The notes under the pieces were generated by a model. The model was not told the DNA's origin. It made no database searches and worked only from the letters and a program-made list of their open reading frames with translations. A stretch of DNA of 64,000 nucleotides from Atriophallophorus winterbourni (lineage: Eukaryota; Platyhelminthes; Trematoda; Plagiorchiida; Microphallidae), in contig JACCGJ010010563.1 in NCBI GenBank assembly GCA_013407085.1, forward strand, positions 1-64,000. The letters are read 5' to 3'. The position numbers and the translations under genes are program-made. Below are positions 1-29,499 of the stretch, piece by piece. Every line of letters starts with the position of its first letter. The stretch's first letter is position 1.

Positions 1-384
1 TTTTAACTAAGGAGATTCGAATTGCATTCGGATTGGAAGTTAACTACTCTGAACAAGGTGTAATTAGTATGCAAAATCAGAGAATGAAGTGAAAAGACTG
101 GAGAAGGAAGAATCATTGAAACAGTAATGTATAAAAACACCGCCAGCATTGCGGAATGGATGAAAACATTGCAACCAGAACAACTTTCAAGTTAAACTCG
201 AATTTCCATGTTAAAACATTTCGAAAACAAAAGGTTCCGTGTTGACTGAAAAAATAAAAACGCATGGAAACATTAATTTTGAGCACGGCCGATTCAAAGG
301 CCCCTATCAAACAGTGGCACTCAAGTATAACTTTGTTTGCCATTTCACTGCTGTTTAAAGGTTGACTGAACCTAAGTTTATTGT

Positions 385-426
385 CCCCGCCTGATGACGG
401 CAGACAGCCAGAAACCGGTTGTAGAG
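385..426 (+). ncRNA. hammerhead-like motif, R5 family, copy d
   Basis: CTGATGA (391-397), stem II with GGC/GCC closing an AGACA loop (398-410), GAAA (411-414), the CCGG palindrome (415-418), then TT before the putative cleavage point. The catalytic core is intact, but stem I (CCCCGC against GTAGAG) pairs poorly, so activity is doubtful. It lies 38 bp from numb exon 7 on the opposite strand. Confidence 0.5.
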
Positions 427-463
427 TGTAAGTGTATGCATCACAATACAGAGATCAACTTAC

Positions 464-18360
<17,897 letters not shown>

Positions 18361-18603
18361 TCGCCAAGTAGTGTGTACCGCAAGGAAATAACTGAAAATT
18401 GACAAATGATAAACAGGGGGCGATGAATGACCACGACGTTGAAAACAGCATTTACGTGTAGTGAATTAAAAACACAGCACAGATATAAAAGTGCACAAAT
18501 ACACTAAGTTGCAGTGACGTCACAAGGACTTATAATATCATCAGTCAAGCTCTGAGAATCATCGTCGCCTATGAAGCTAAAGTATGTATGATGTATAAAA
18601 TCA

Positions 18604-18812
18604 CTAGCGTGATTTAGGCAAATTGTCGCACAGTCAAAGACTGCACGTGGGCTAAGATATTGTCAGTTTGCCCAGTCCTAGACAGATATAGGAAAGGAAA
18701 ATAGCAATGGCAGTGAGACTCCAGCGTGTATTTGCATGCAGCTCACTACCAATGGCAAATAAATTTAGCACGGTGAAAGCTGCAGAGCACATAGGTACTG
18801 CACGATTTCATC
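18604..18812 (-). repeat. R1 SINE, near full length
   Basis: Core (CGCACAGTCAAAGACTGCAC) plus the 5' half (GCAGTGAGACTCCAGCGTGT, CATGCAGCTCACTACC); located just upstream of numb exon 1. Confidence 0.85.
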
Positions 18813-18849
18813 TCCGTGTTAAAGTATATGAGACAACAATTTGCGTTAT

Positions 18850-18965
18850 CTTGCTGTGAAACCCGATCTCGGGGAAAAAAGAACTAAGACGTCTGCAGGT
18901 TTTTCAGAATAACTGTCTCCGCGTGCTTATTGTCATCGACAGCATTACTACGGCAGTAAGTACCG
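18850..18965 (+). pseudogene. RTE2 C-terminal scrap
   Basis: A CET...GKKELRRLQVFQNNCLR-like reading resembles the RTE2 CETWSIRAEDVRRLSVFDTR block at 35.83 kb. Very degraded. Confidence 0.45.
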
Positions 18966-19029
18966 AGTGTTCACAGCCTTGGCACGGATGGGTATTGTGA
19001 TGTATTTCAATACTGCGCAGGTAGTAAGC

Positions 19030-19146
19030 CACATGCGGAAACACGCTGGAGTGTCTCTACCATTTTCTCATCTGTATAGGCCTGGGCAACCTGGCAGCAT
19101 TTCGACCCTCGCAGACTCAGACTGTGCGGCACACTGACTGAATCAA
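19030..19146 (+). repeat. R1 SINE, diverged
   Basis: AAACACGCTGGAGT, ATAGGCCTGGGCAACCTGGC, CAGACTGTGCGGCAC. Confidence 0.7.
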
Positions 19147-19469
19147 GGAAGGTTAGCTTCATGATCCGTAGTACAGCCGTCACGATAAAATCCTAAAAAG
19201 GGGAAGTGTGGGAGCCAAGATGCTTTAAAGCATGTAGAAGATTAAGCGCAGACCCGCTGGGATTAGATGTCTACACGCCTAAACAAACACTCATTCAATC
19301 ATCTACCGTGAAAAAAGGAACGATATCGACACTAGAGCATTCTTGTAGCTTGCGCTGCTGTGCGTTATAACGAGTTTTTTTAGCCACGTTAATGGACAAG
19401 ATACAACCCTAATTGAACTGTTCAAGAAATTGCCTATAAAAAGAACGCCACGCGGCAATATTTTAAGCC

Positions 19470-19926
19470 ATACCTGTGATGGCGAGTAACCAATGGGAAC
19501 TCAGATCTCTCGGCTCCCAAAAACAGGGAGGGTTGCCCCAACTGCAGCAAGTTCCGCTAACAGGGCCTTCATGTACTCGAGTTAAAAGTGGCAAACAAAA
19601 CCGTGCTAGAAAAAAAGACTAAAACAGCGAAGACTATACATTCTAACTTGTTTTTCGATATTCATGTAGCTACCAAACATTCTCTTACGGAAAGTTGCGT
19701 TACGTATCTGACGGTGCCGACGGACTCCAGTAAAGGTGCGGAAAGAGCGATTACCAAAAACCAAATGTCTTAATTCATCTTTACTCAAAGTCCAGATTTT
19801 ACATTCCGTTGCCCTAAAAAATAGGGCCGAAATCTCGTTATTCAAACACGCACCAGTAGTGATACAACTACCTAAGTAGGTAAAATAGTCTACAGTCACA
19901 AGTTCCTCATTGTCGAGAATATGCAC
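19470..19926 (-). pseudogene. RTE2 C-terminal fragment
   Basis: Minus strand: ILDNEELVTVDYFTYLGSCI and TTGACLNNEISALFFRA, then KDELRHLVFGNRSFRTFTGV, then a distal LAAVGAT block (~19,530) matching RTE2 at 54.42 kb. Confidence 0.8.
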
Positions 19927-19939
19927 GGACGTGCGATTG

Positions 19940-20142
19940 CGCAGTTCATATGTGCTGTGCAGCTAACACCGTTCTAGAGTAATTTCCCACCGGTTATGAG
20001 CTGTATGCGTAGACACGTTTGTGTCTCACAATCATTTCTATTTTCGTTCTCATCTCTCTAGGCCTGGACAAGAAGACAATATTTTAGCGTATGCGCAGTC
20101 TATGACAGTGCGGCATTTTGCTTGGATCGGGATTGTGATTGG
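19940..20142 (+). repeat. R1 SINE, diverged
   Basis: GCAGCTAACACCGTTCTAGA, GTTATGAGCTGTATGCG, TCTCTAGGCCTGGACAAG, CAGTGCGGCATTTTGC. Confidence 0.75.
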
Positions 20143-20940
20143 ACACGTTGTCGAGAATTAGAGCAGCTTCTGACGGATCTATATCCTACAACTGGTTTGC
20201 ATTTGAATGGTGCGAAGCGCAGGTGTTCAACCTATCTGGTAGAACCCTGACAAGCAATTGAGCAAGATCAAACCAAAAACCGATTCATTGGCAACAACAG
20301 AAGCGGGGCTACTTTACTCCATTCTTTGAGCTGACTTTTAATGGTGAGTACTTAGCCGGATAACCGTCAATTTTACATTGACTTATTTTACGTAATAGTT
20401 TAAGTTTGTTTGTCAACCAGACTTCGCAAATAAATGAGGGGTGAGGCCCAATGGTGTAAAAAAAACCTTCGAAAGCATTGGATTTAATAACAAGCATTAC
20501 AATATATCTGGCGAGATACGTATGTCCAGCATTTTATGCTACTCTCGTCCGATAGTGGTATGGGATGCGTGTTTAAGTAATCCGAGCTGTATTGCGAAGC
20601 TATACTTCGTTTGCGATTATCGAGAAGAGATTACTTATTCTCGTACATTGTCGTGGGTTAGCAAGAAAAATGTGACGATGCGCGATAGTGAAAGACACAA
20701 GTATGTCGCTCTACTAATTTGAAAAATTCGTTTAATGCATGCTCAAATCGCGATGTAAGCGTCACATCAAATGCGAATGAGCTTACTCTTCTAAAAATTC
20801 TGTGGTTCACTATTCCCAATCTATCAAGAATGTTATCGTGTAACGGCCTAATCGCAATTAAGCAACCAGTTCTTGGTACCGTATGCAATTAGACGCGTTG
20901 CGTTTTAAAACATTCACAATTTTTGGTTAGCTATTTCGGT
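20143..20940. other. no recognised feature
   Basis: Several short frames on both strands without known motifs. Nothing supportable. Confidence 0.4.
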
Positions 20941-21330
20941 CGAATATGCGGGTTTCTTAAGCTTTTTCTTCTAATATTTTTGTACGTACTACGACACCCT
21001 CACACGTGGATTGATCTAATTATGGTGTTTCAAATAATTAGCCACGGGCATATGCCCAGTTTATGCTTCCTTTTCGAAATTAAAAAAGCATACATGAGCA
21101 CATTGAACAGTGGAACTCAATTCCGGACAATGTTGTGCACAGTAATTCGCTGAAGTATTTTAAAACAAATTTGGACGAATACTTTGGTAACTTGTTTTTC
21201 TGAAGAACACACTTATAAAATCCCATGCTGGTTACTTTACATTTCGTTATATATTTGTATAAAACTCCGGTTAAGCTCTATAGAAGTTATGTTTTCTTAT
21301 TGTTTCTAATAAAATATTCTTATTCTAATA
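20941..21330 (+). pseudogene. CR1-like 3'-end fragment
   Basis: WIDLIMVFQIISHGHMPSLC then FLFEIKKAY corresponds to the RGDLI...VF block near the C-terminus of CR1 ORF2. A close relative lies at 23,700 (+). Confidence 0.65.
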
Positions 21331-21589
21331 ATCATTAATAATCTTTACCACTAAATAAGCTAATTATTTCTTTCAGCCCTCCGAATACACATTCAAGTGT
21401 AATTTAAAACAATCTTGATAGTAGCGGGTGCTCTTTGCGCAACTCCGACAAAAGGATCGACTAATCTTGCTCAATCTTTACACATTAGAACTTTAAAAGT
21501 ATAGATCAGACTTGCTCAGACTCACCACATTCTCTGTCAATATTCGTGACAAATCCCTCATGTTTTCATACTAGTATGCCAGGCAGCGT

Positions 21590-21925
21590 TCTGTGCACAT
21601 GAGCGTAAGCTGCAGAATCCATGAAGGCTCAGACCGAGTAACGAAAGCACATCTTCATGTGGGAGGTGAACGAGTGGAACTCGCTACCCAACGAGCTCGT
21701 CCCTACAGCCAGAACAGCACCGCACAGCACAGCACATCTGCGGAGACGTTGGGATCTGAACCACAGAGCGCTGTGGTGGTGTTCCTCTACTTGCACGGTG
21801 TGTTTTAAACAATACAATTATATTCACAACCGTAGAAGTTACCTATGATTAATGTTATGAAGAGGCTTAAACGCAATATCATCCCTAGTGCTTTCGTTCA
21901 AGAAGAATCTGGGTAATTGGTTCGC
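21590..21925 (+). pseudogene. CR1b 3'-end fragment
   Basis: MWEVNEWNSLPNELV is the CR1 V.N.WNSLP terminal motif. The following UTR (GTGTTCCTCTACTTGCAC, GAAGAGGCTTAAACGCAAT) matches the 3' end of the copy at 32.2-33.1 kb. Confidence 0.7.
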
Positions 21926-21944
21926 CTTGTGCTTCTATACAATA

Positions 21945-22175
21945 TAATGTATGAAATTATAAGTCTGATTAAGGCAATGTGTCACAGTCACAGACTGCAC
22001 GTGGACAAAGATACGGTCAGGTTGCCTAAGTCTAGACAGATATGAGAATGAAAACAGAAATGGCAGTGAGACTCCAGCGTGTGTCCGCGTGCAACTCACC
22101 ACCGGTGGCAAACCCATTTAGCCTTGTGCTAGCTGCACAGCACAGAAGCGTTGCAGGATTGCACATCCGTACCTA
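21945..22175 (-). repeat. R1 SINE, near full length
   Basis: GGCAATGTGTCACAGTCACA, TAGACAGATATGAGAATGAA, GCAGTGAGACTCCAGCGTGT, CAACTCACCACCGGTGGCAA, ending TTGCACATCCGTA. Confidence 0.9.
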
Positions 22176-22176
22176 C

Positions 22177-22325
22177 TTCGGTGTAGGCAACCGGGTAGTA
22201 TCATGCCTACGTTCAACGATGCCGATGACAACGCTTTGTACCCCCTTCTCGCTTTGTACATCTCATTGTTTATGTTGAACGGCACTATATTTGTGTCAGA
22301 TTGTGCAAATATAATAATAATAATA
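22177..22325 (+). repeat. RTE1 3'-UTR end with (TAA)n tail
   Basis: CCTACTTCGGTGTAGGCAAC to GATTGTGCAAATATAATAAT; a 5'-truncated twin of the 3' end at 6.5 kb. Confidence 0.8.
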
Positions 22326-22407
22326 CATCCGTAAACAATCAAATATATTTAGAGCACAGGAACAAAAATTTCTTTTAAGTTAATTAGACACAGGATTGAG
22401 GAAGAAA

Positions 22408-22500
22408 AAAGATCAGGCCTGGGCAACCTGACAGTATCTTAGCCAACGTGCAGCCGGACTGTGCGGCACTTTGCCTGGATTAGGTTTGTGCATCCACACC
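22408..22500 (+). repeat. R1 SINE core
   Basis: AGGCCTGGGCAACCTGACAG to GCGGCACTTTGCCTGGATTA. Confidence 0.85.
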
Positions 22501-22745
22501 AGGCACAGGATTGCAAGTAGCTAACAAGCTAGTCGAGCGAACAGAATTTCTGTCGGCGGAATTCTTTTGAGTAGCACCCACCAGTGCCAAAGTTGTTTTT
22601 TGTCCTTTGATATCCTCGGCGTATGCGACAGGCGACGATACGTCAGGAGTTATCGAGACCGTCTTTCGGGTGCACAAGTTTTATAGGTGCGACAGGGAAA
22701 AAGGAGGGGTTTCCCTTTATTAAACCGATGAGAGGTCAGCTATGG
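22500..22745 (-). repeat. R2 repeat
   Basis: Diverged copy of a ~250-bp repeat (GGACAGTA...GCTAACAAGCCAATCGAGCG; CACCCACCACTGCCAAA; GAGAGGTCAGCT). Better copies lie at 24.36 and 26.52 kb (-) and 34.12 kb (+). The 3' tail is (AACTG)n on its own strand. Confidence 0.65.
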
Positions 22746-22930
22746 AGGAATTTGTTTATAGAGTCAGAACGTGATATTCTATAATAGCAGTTGTTGTTTT
22801 ATCAGGAATTTACAATTCTAGTTTTTTTAATTACATTAAAATGCGTATAAAATAGAAATGGAAAACATTTTCATGCTGAATTCATCAACAGGCGACCTGC
22901 AATTCATGAAAAAATCTAAAACAGATCATG

Positions 22931-23010
22931 TATATATGAAAGCACAAGCCTGATCCAGGCAAAGTGCCGCACAGTCAGAGACTGCACGTGGGCTAAGATA
23001 CTGTCAGATC
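22931..23010 (-). repeat. R1 SINE core
   Basis: TATATGAAAGCACAAGCCTG to GGGCTAAGATACTGTCAG; close to the consensus. Confidence 0.9.
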
Positions 23011-23199
23011 AAGTCATGAGGCAATCAAACCCCCTTTTGAACGCGTCCACCTACGTGAAGGCTACTAGTTCCTTAGGCAGTCTAATCCAGCAGCTTACCA
23101 CTCCTACAATGATACAGATACAGATGATTAGGATTCTTCGCGAGCTTATTGTATACCCTCTAGTTGATGGGCTAATCGCAACCCTCGTCGCCAAAGTCT

Positions 23200-23295
23200 T
23201 TTAGGATTTCAAAGGTTTCCATCAGGTGGCCTCTTAGATGCCGGTGCTGCAGTGGGAAGAGGCCTGAGGGAATTAGACGTTCCCCGTAAATTATT
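23200..23295 (-). pseudogene. CR1-like scrap
   Basis: Minus strand reads RLIPSGLFPLQHRHLRGHLM then ETFEILK, the RR.RGDL..FKIL block of CR1. Confidence 0.55.
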
Positions 23296-23694
23296 TTAAA
23301 CCATTTTGGTAGCGAAAAGTTGGACGCCCTCTAGTAGTAATGACTTCTGGAAGAAACGGTTTCAGGGTTGAACGCATACATGCTTTTTCGTGTTCTGGCA
23401 TGGATAACCATAATCTTGGAAGGATAAAAAAATGCGATTTTGAAAACAGGCTTTTTTAGAACTATGCAAACTTGTCCAAACTATCCTTGAGACTGATAAT
23501 ACATCACGACCTGAAGACTAAATCGTAAACCGATCGTGTTTACCATAACAGGCTTCAAGTATGGTGGGCACGATTGGAGCTCCGGCCTACTTCCCGTTAA
23601 CCGGAGGTGAGCAAAGGTTCAACACTTGTCTACTCAGATGAGATGATCCTTGGGCCATTAAGCATACGATTATAGATGTCACACTTGAATTACA

Positions 23695-24090
23695 TAGTTT
23701 GACATATTGTCGTATGCAGATTGATCTGATCACGGTGTTTCGGATAATTCGTCTTGGGCACATGCCCAGTATGCGCTTCCTTTTCGAAATCAAAGAAGCG
23801 CATACCCGAGAGCACCTATACAAATTAGTGCGTTCGAGACGTGACCATATCTCACGTTCAGAAAGGCGCGTTATCAAATAGTGTAACTAACTTCTGATCA
23901 ATGATGTGCACAGAAATTCTTTGAAGGATTTCAAAACGAATTTGGATGGATAATTTAGAAACTCGTGTTTTTGAGAATTACTTATGACAACCCGTAATGA
24001 TTTATCTTAACTTTCGTTGCATATTTGCAAAATCCGATAAAACTTTATCCGATTTTGATCTATTGATTCTAATAAATGATTCTGATTCAA
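23695..24090 (+). pseudogene. CR1-like 3'-end fragment
   Basis: IDLITVFRIIRLGHMPSMRF then FEIKEAHTREHLYKLVRSRRD and, after a stop, SLKDFKTNLD: the terminal TRGH.KL...R...F block of CR1. Related to 20.94 kb. Confidence 0.7.
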
Positions 24091-24341
24091 GTGTTTTAGT
24101 TGAAACAAATAATTCGAAAATGAATGGTATGGTATTGCTTTAGTTAGCATATTCTATAGCGTGTAGTAGTTGTCAGCAATGAATATAGTATAAAAATCGA
24201 AATGAATAAGTTCGAAAACTAGTTGTGGTGTGTAAGAGCGTGAGATGTAGGCAACACCATAATTTGAAAAATTGTTACGAGCGTTGAAACAAGCCGCGTG
24301 GTAGCAAAAAACCTTGAGAATAAAAAGTAGTCATTTCAGTT

Positions 24342-24612
24342 AAGTTCAGTTCAGTTCAGTTCAGTTTGCACAGGACAGTATGTGGCTAACAAGCCAATCG
24401 AGCGTCCAGAATTTCTTTCGGTGGAAAGCTGCAGAGAAGCACCCACCACTGCCAAAACGTATATTCTTTTTGTCTGTTTGAAATCTTCGCCGATCGCGAA
24501 GCCAAGAGATTATCCGGGTTGAAATTAGGAAGCACCGCGTTATAGCCGATGCTGGAAAAAGAAAAAGCAGTTTCTCTTCACCAGCACGGTGAGAGGTCAG
24601 CTGAAGTAGCAT
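24342..24612 (-). repeat. R2 repeat with (CTGAA)n tail
   Basis: Pentamer TTCAG repeats (24,342-24,366 on plus), then GGCTAACAAGCCAATCGAGC, AATTTCTTTCGGTGGAAAGC, AGCACCCACCACTGCC. Sits directly at the 3' side of the CR1a element. Confidence 0.8.
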
Positions 24613-24639
24613 TGTGTATAATAAAATAAAAAAACACAG

Positions 24640-26400
24640 AGAACTCTAGCCCTCACTTTATTTACGGGATAACGCTAAAAGATGAAAAACCTAAGCTTGT
24701 ATAGCAATTAAGGAGAGTATTCAGGAAACAACTTACCCCAGTTGCGGTCCAAACCCTGCTTAAAACTAGACAGGGTACTGCAGGATATAAGTTCTTCTGG
24801 AAGAATGTTCAAGAAGTTAACAACTCTGAGGCTGAAATAATGTTTCCTGGAGTCTAGCCGACATCGTTTCCTAGCAATTTTAAGTGAGTGGCCCCGGGTG
24901 CCCATCTCGAGACTTAAGGTAAAGAAGTCGTCCATTTGCACGCCACTCAAACCTTTCAAGATCCTAAAGGTTTCTATTTAGTCACCTCTTAAACGACGGC
25001 GCCTAAGGGAGAAAAGATCGAGAGACATTAGGCGCACAGCGTATGGTTTCCCTCGCTGACCTTCAATAATGCGAGTTGCGAGGCGCTGTACGCTTTCAAG
25101 TCGAAGGATGTCCTTTTTGTAGTGAAAACACCACGCCTGAACACAGTATTCGAGATGCGGCCGAACGAATGCCTTGTACAGTGGCAGGAATACATCGGGT
25201 CTTCTGCTCGATAGCACTGATTTCAGCCGAAAAAGTACCTTGCGTGCACGCTGAGCCGCAGCGGCACATTGGTCCTCCTATTTGAAGTCAGCCCTAACCA
25301 GTAATCCCAAATCCTTAACACACTGTGTGGCGTTAACACTGAGGAAATTCACCGCCACCTGGACCGAAATCTTATCAACCAGTGCTGACAAGAGTTGGCT
25401 CTTATTTAGGTTCAGTGGGAGATCCCGCTGGTATGCCCAGTTTATGACCCGCTCAAGGTCGTGCAACAAGGTATCTTCATCCGTTGATCCGATGAATTTC
25501 ACATCGTCCGCGAAAATGAAGCATGGGCACTTCAATGCAGAGGACAAGTCATCGATGAAAATCAGGAATAGAAGAGGACCGAGTACCGACCCTTGGGGTA
25601 CACCACTGATCACGTCGGTTTGATTTGACATCGTAGATCCTACCCCAACTCGGAATGTCCTACCGGTAAGCAAGGCCTTTATCCAAGCAAGAAGACTACC
25701 CCGTATGCCATTTGCTGTTAGCATGTTATCTAGAAGGCGGTGATTTACGGATTCGAAAGCCTTGCTGAAGTCTAGGTCGAGGGCTTTGACAGGTTTACAT
25801 TCATCCACCCTTTTAGTGGCAGTATTGACAAAACTATGATGGTTAGTCAGGCAGGATCTACACTTAAGAAATCTATGCTGAGTTACAATCAGTGGAGAAT
25901 GCCGACAAAGATGCTGACAGATTTTATCACGCATCAGTTTTTCAAATACTTTCAAGACGATGCTAGTCAGGCTGACAGGTCTACGGTTACCAAGATTTGA
26001 CCTGCAACCACCCTTGTGTATTGGTACGACTATGGCTTCTTTCCACACACTAGGAATCACTCTCATGTTCAAGCATGAAATGAAAAGGTTGCATAAAGTT
26101 TCTGTAAGCACTGGGGCGAGATTCTTCAGCATAATCGAGTGGATACCATCTGGTCCCTCAGCTTTGTTGACGCGAAAATGGATATGTGTTTCATACACCT
26201 CGGTTCCCATAAAGGACAACTCATTCAGTGCATGAGCATCAAGTAGTAGATTAAACGAGCTAGACGGAGCCCTTAAAGAATTATCACGTCTCTGAACGCC
26301 ACCGGAGAACCTGGAGAAGCCAGTCGCCTTAGACAGTTCGGTATCGGCTGTTTTTCCGTCCTCCAGATTTAAATCTTGAGTTCTTTTCCTGGTTTGTTTT
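24640..26400 (-). pseudogene. CR1a reverse transcriptase (ORF2, most of RT)
   Basis: The best preserved RT here. The 313-residue frame 26,219-25,278 has GPDGIHSIMLKNLAP, WKEAIVVPIHKGG...NRRPVSL, LDLDFSKAFESVNHRLL, ISGVPQGSVLGPLLFLIFID, CFIFADDVKF (catalytic FADD) and LNLNKSQLL. The next frames add YKAFVRPHLEYCVQAWCFHY, RLRGD, TRGHSLKIARKRCRLDSRKH and NFLNILPEELI (24,708). The endonuclease is absent and one frameshift splits the thumb. CR1 clade by motif. Confidence 0.92.
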
Positions 26401-26517
26401 TATTAGACAATGTGCGGAAATATTGTTAACCATTTAACGTCTAATTCCCTTTTAAAGCTCAATACATTTGGGAGGCTTAACATACAATCTGGGAGCTTGT
26501 TCCAGAAGTTCACCACA
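26400..26517 (-). pseudogene. CR1 C-terminal scrap
   Basis: VVNFWNKLPDCMLSLPNVLS then FKRELDVKWLTIFPHIV and a stop; a second, separate CR1 end abutting CR1a. Confidence 0.65.
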
Positions 26518-26518
26518 G

Positions 26519-26712
26519 TTCAGTTCAGCTCACTTGCACAGGACAGTAAGTGGCTAACGATCCAATCGAGCGTCCAGAATTTCTTTTGGTGGAAAGCTGC
26601 AGAGAAGAAACCAACACTGTCAAAGTATTTTTCTTTTTGTGATTTGGATATCCTCGACGATCGCGACGTCAAGAGGTTATCCGTTTTGTATTTAGGAAGT
26701 AACACGTTATGA
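26519..26712 (-). repeat. R2 repeat
   Basis: CAGTTCAGTTCAG then GCACAGGACAGTAAGTGGCT to AGAGGTTATCCG; same family as 24.36 kb. Confidence 0.8.
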
Positions 26713-27060
26713 ATGGTTCTATAATCATTATCGGGATCAATATTCCACGTGACCTAAGCTGATCCCGTCATTGCTCCCAAGCTGCTGCATTGGCCAATAG
26801 AAATTTAGGATTTCATTGGCGAGCCTTTGGAATTTTTGACGCAAACATATTACCACGTTTGGAAGGCTATATCAGCGCTCTCAGTCCATTGCTACTTAAG
26901 GACTACAGTGACTGGAGTAACCGCAACGCAGCACTACAATGTTCATTCGAGGTTTTACTAGTATAGATAACGGAAAACGTATGAGGAAATGTAAAACATT
27001 TCTTCCTCAAATATCGTCGTCTGTGGAAAGACCTGATTTTCACATTACGTGCAATTGAAG
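26713..27060. other. no recognised feature
   Basis: No coherent frame or shared repeat. Confidence 0.4.
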
Positions 27061-27061
27061 T

Positions 27062-27272
27062 GAATTACCAAAGTAATGTGTTGCTCACATCCCCATCCCT
27101 TACACACCACTACGGGTTTCAGGCTGTTTGTCATCGTCAGGTGAACACAGCAAGATCAGGTTCAGTGAGCCTTAAAACAGTGGATTAAAGGTAAACAAGG
27201 TTATACTTGTATGCCAACTGTTATATAGGGTTCGTACAACGAACCACGATGTTCAGACACGGAATCACAAAG
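27062..27272 (+). repeat. R5 repeat, copy b
   Basis: TGTTGCTCACATCCCCATCC, AGATCAGGTTCAGTGAGCCT, GGTTATACTTGTATGCC; the LTR of a gypsy remnant starts at its end. Confidence 0.8.
27105..27146 (-). ncRNA. hammerhead-like motif, R5 family, copy b
   Basis: Minus strand: GTTCAC, CTGACGA (allowed N at position 7), a weakened stem II around AAACA, GAAA, CCCG, TA, GTGGTG. Core residues are intact and the cleavage triplet is GTA. Stem II has lost pairing (GAC against GCC), so it is probably weak or inactive. Confidence 0.5.
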
Positions 27273-27649
27273 TGAATTACCTTTATTCATCTTTCCACTT
27301 TGTACACAAGCGTTAGTTTTCTTGCATTGTGTGATTTATTCGAACAAACGCTAGTAAAATACACTTTTGGCGGTTAATAAAATTTCGAACACTCGGACTT
27401 TGTCTCATCCCGTGGTAGCGAAGTTTGTGTACGTTACTTCATGTGGGGATTGTGATTAACGGATCCTCAAATATTCGGGAGCATTTTGCACCATGGATTC
27501 CATTTCTTGGAAATTAATATGTGGATTCATCTTGCAATCGTTAGACATCACTGGATCTTTCGTTGGACATTAGATGTTTTGGTCTTTTAGTGAATTCATT
27601 TCGTTTTATTTGCATTGTGTCTAAAGCATACTTATTTTTGGCCTCAACA
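27273..27649 (+). repeat. gypsy left LTR
   Basis: Shares with the right LTR CGAAGTTTGTGTACGTTACT and CACTGGATCTTTCGTTGGAC, in the same order. Confidence 0.82.
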
Positions 27650-28493
27650 TAATTTTTCCATTTACTATATATTTGTATTTCTTCAATTTTGGCACATTTT
27701 TTGGAATACTCACTGAATACCTGTTAAGAGCAATTATTTCCCACATGAAGCAACACATACAATCGCAAGTGATTGCCCATTTTCATGGTTTTAACGGTAG
27801 CCTGATTCGATATTTCTCTTGTCGTTCACGACTGATGATTCTAATTCGGCTCTCAGTTGCTTTACAACTCCTTTTAAACACAGTCCTTTTACTGGAATTA
27901 CTTTCGCGCGATCTTAACCCGGATAAATCCTAATACGGCACATTAGCAGGTTAGCTAATTGCTATATACTCTGTCATCTCTTTGAAGATCGTGTTTACAC
28001 CATTTTAACGGACCACAAGCCACTGGCTTTGGCCTTACATTCAAAACTTGGTCGTAATTCACCACGCGAGATTAAACACTTGCATTACATTTCTCAATTC
28101 TCAACCGGCACTCAAAACGTCAAATGAGTGCAAACTTGGTCTCTGATGCCTTTTTATGTCCCAACATCTTGGTCTTGTCTTCAGGCACACCATCAGATCT
28201 TTCTCTTTTCTCTACCCGTCAAAATGAGATCAATGTAGCCAAATTCGCTAAATGTTTATCATTTAATTTGCAGCTGTGTGAGTCACCTGGCACAGCAATA
28301 AATTCATGGCTACCGACGTTAAAAACTCATATGTATTCTCCTCTCTTTGCCCATCCAAACACTCCTGTCTCTTCCGGGCCAATCCAAACTCGAACCGGTT
28401 GACATGTGTATTGGCCTAAACTTTTAGCCATTTGGCCTCATGAACATTTCGAGCGTATGTCATCCTTTCTTCTCTGGTGGGGGAGTATTTTAG

Positions 28494-28870
28494 TGATTCA
28501 CCTTTATTCATAATTCCACTTTGTACAAAAGCATTAGTTTTTACATTGTTGGATTTATTGTAATAAATGCTTTTAAAGTACACTGTTTAGTGGTTAAAAT
28601 TATTTCGAACCCTCGGACTTTGTCTTCTTCCTTGGTTGCGAAGTTTGTGTACGTTACTTCTTGCGAGGTTTGTTATTAACGCATCCTCCAACATTTTAAA
28701 CTATTCTGCGCCTAGGGTTTCATCTCTTGAACATTCCTGTGTGGATTTATCTCGCTATCATTAGGCTTCACTGGATCTTTCGTTGGACATTAGATCTGTT
28801 GGTCTTTAGAGAGTTTATTCCATTTTTGTTGCATATTGTGTAGTGCAGACTACTTTTGGTCCACTACACA
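28494..28870 (+). repeat. gypsy right LTR
   Basis: Same length as the left LTR. Its end contains an inverted repeat TGTGTAGTG...CACTACACA (28,837-28,870). Confidence 0.82.
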
Positions 28871-29095
28871 CTAACCGAACGTTATCCGGAGGATTAAATT
28901 CCTATTGTCCTCTCGTGTAAACCACCATGGACATAACCTCAAGCTGTCGCGCGAAACGAGCCGCTTGAACTGCTACAGCTCTGCCTACAACTTTAGAAAA
29001 TTCCCCATCTGTTTAAATTTTTAAACAACGTCTAGATACACATATGTATGGATATATTTACTTTGTTTGATTTATTTTCATCTTTTACCATTTAC

Positions 29096-29495
29096 TGCTT
29101 CTGCTGATAGGAGAAAGGGCGAAGGTGGGTGACTGGCGCCTCAAAACCAGTTTGCTCCGGGCAGATGGAGCTCGTTTGCCTGGGAGGGCAGTCCATCTAA
29201 GGGGAGGAAAACCCTGAATTCAAACCTCCGCTGCCTTGCGGCATACCCGTTTGCGGGAAAGGCTTCGGGAGTGAACCCTGAGGAAAAATCCCTGCTGCCT
29301 TGCGGGAAGACTTTTGAGTCAAAGGCTCCGGGTGGGATCACCTAAGCTAACCCCCTACTTCGGCCTTGGCGACCGGGTAGTATGTCGCCTACAACAAGAA
29401 CCATGGATTCTACTTCAACCACAACTATGTACCTTTTTCATGGTATACTTGTTGGCACATCGTCTGTAAAGACTTGTGTGATAATAATAATAATA
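29096..29495 (+). repeat. R3 element, 5' truncated, (AAT)n tail
   Basis: CTCAAAACCAGTTTGCTCCG, CTGCCTTGCGGCATACCCG, CGGCCTTGGCGACCGGGTAG, then AATAATAATAAT at 29,482-29,495. Confidence 0.82.
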
Positions 29496-29499
29496 CAAT

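Larger units (their letters stand above)
27273..28870 (+). mobile_element. Ty3/gypsy remnant with two 377-bp LTRs
   Basis: LTRs 27,273-27,649 and 28,494-28,870 both start TG, end CA and are 377 bp long, but differ at roughly a quarter of sites, so the insertion is old. Between them only ~840 bp remain, including an RNase H strand (ILTDHKPLALALHSKLGRNS then REIKHLHYISQFST, ~28,000-28,127). A G-rich tract (28,477-28,485) precedes the right LTR, as expected for a polypurine tract. RT, integrase and gag are gone. No target duplication is visible. Confidence 0.8.

Noticed and set aside
1..384. Terminal numb exon or CRISPR/prokaryotic features
   Set aside because: No NPF-containing frame with an acceptor was found left of 464, and spliced genes plus RTE/CR1 elements rule out a prokaryotic reading.
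20441..20722. 93-codon plus-strand frame
   Set aside because: No recognised motif, no splice-site support and no repeat context. Not called.
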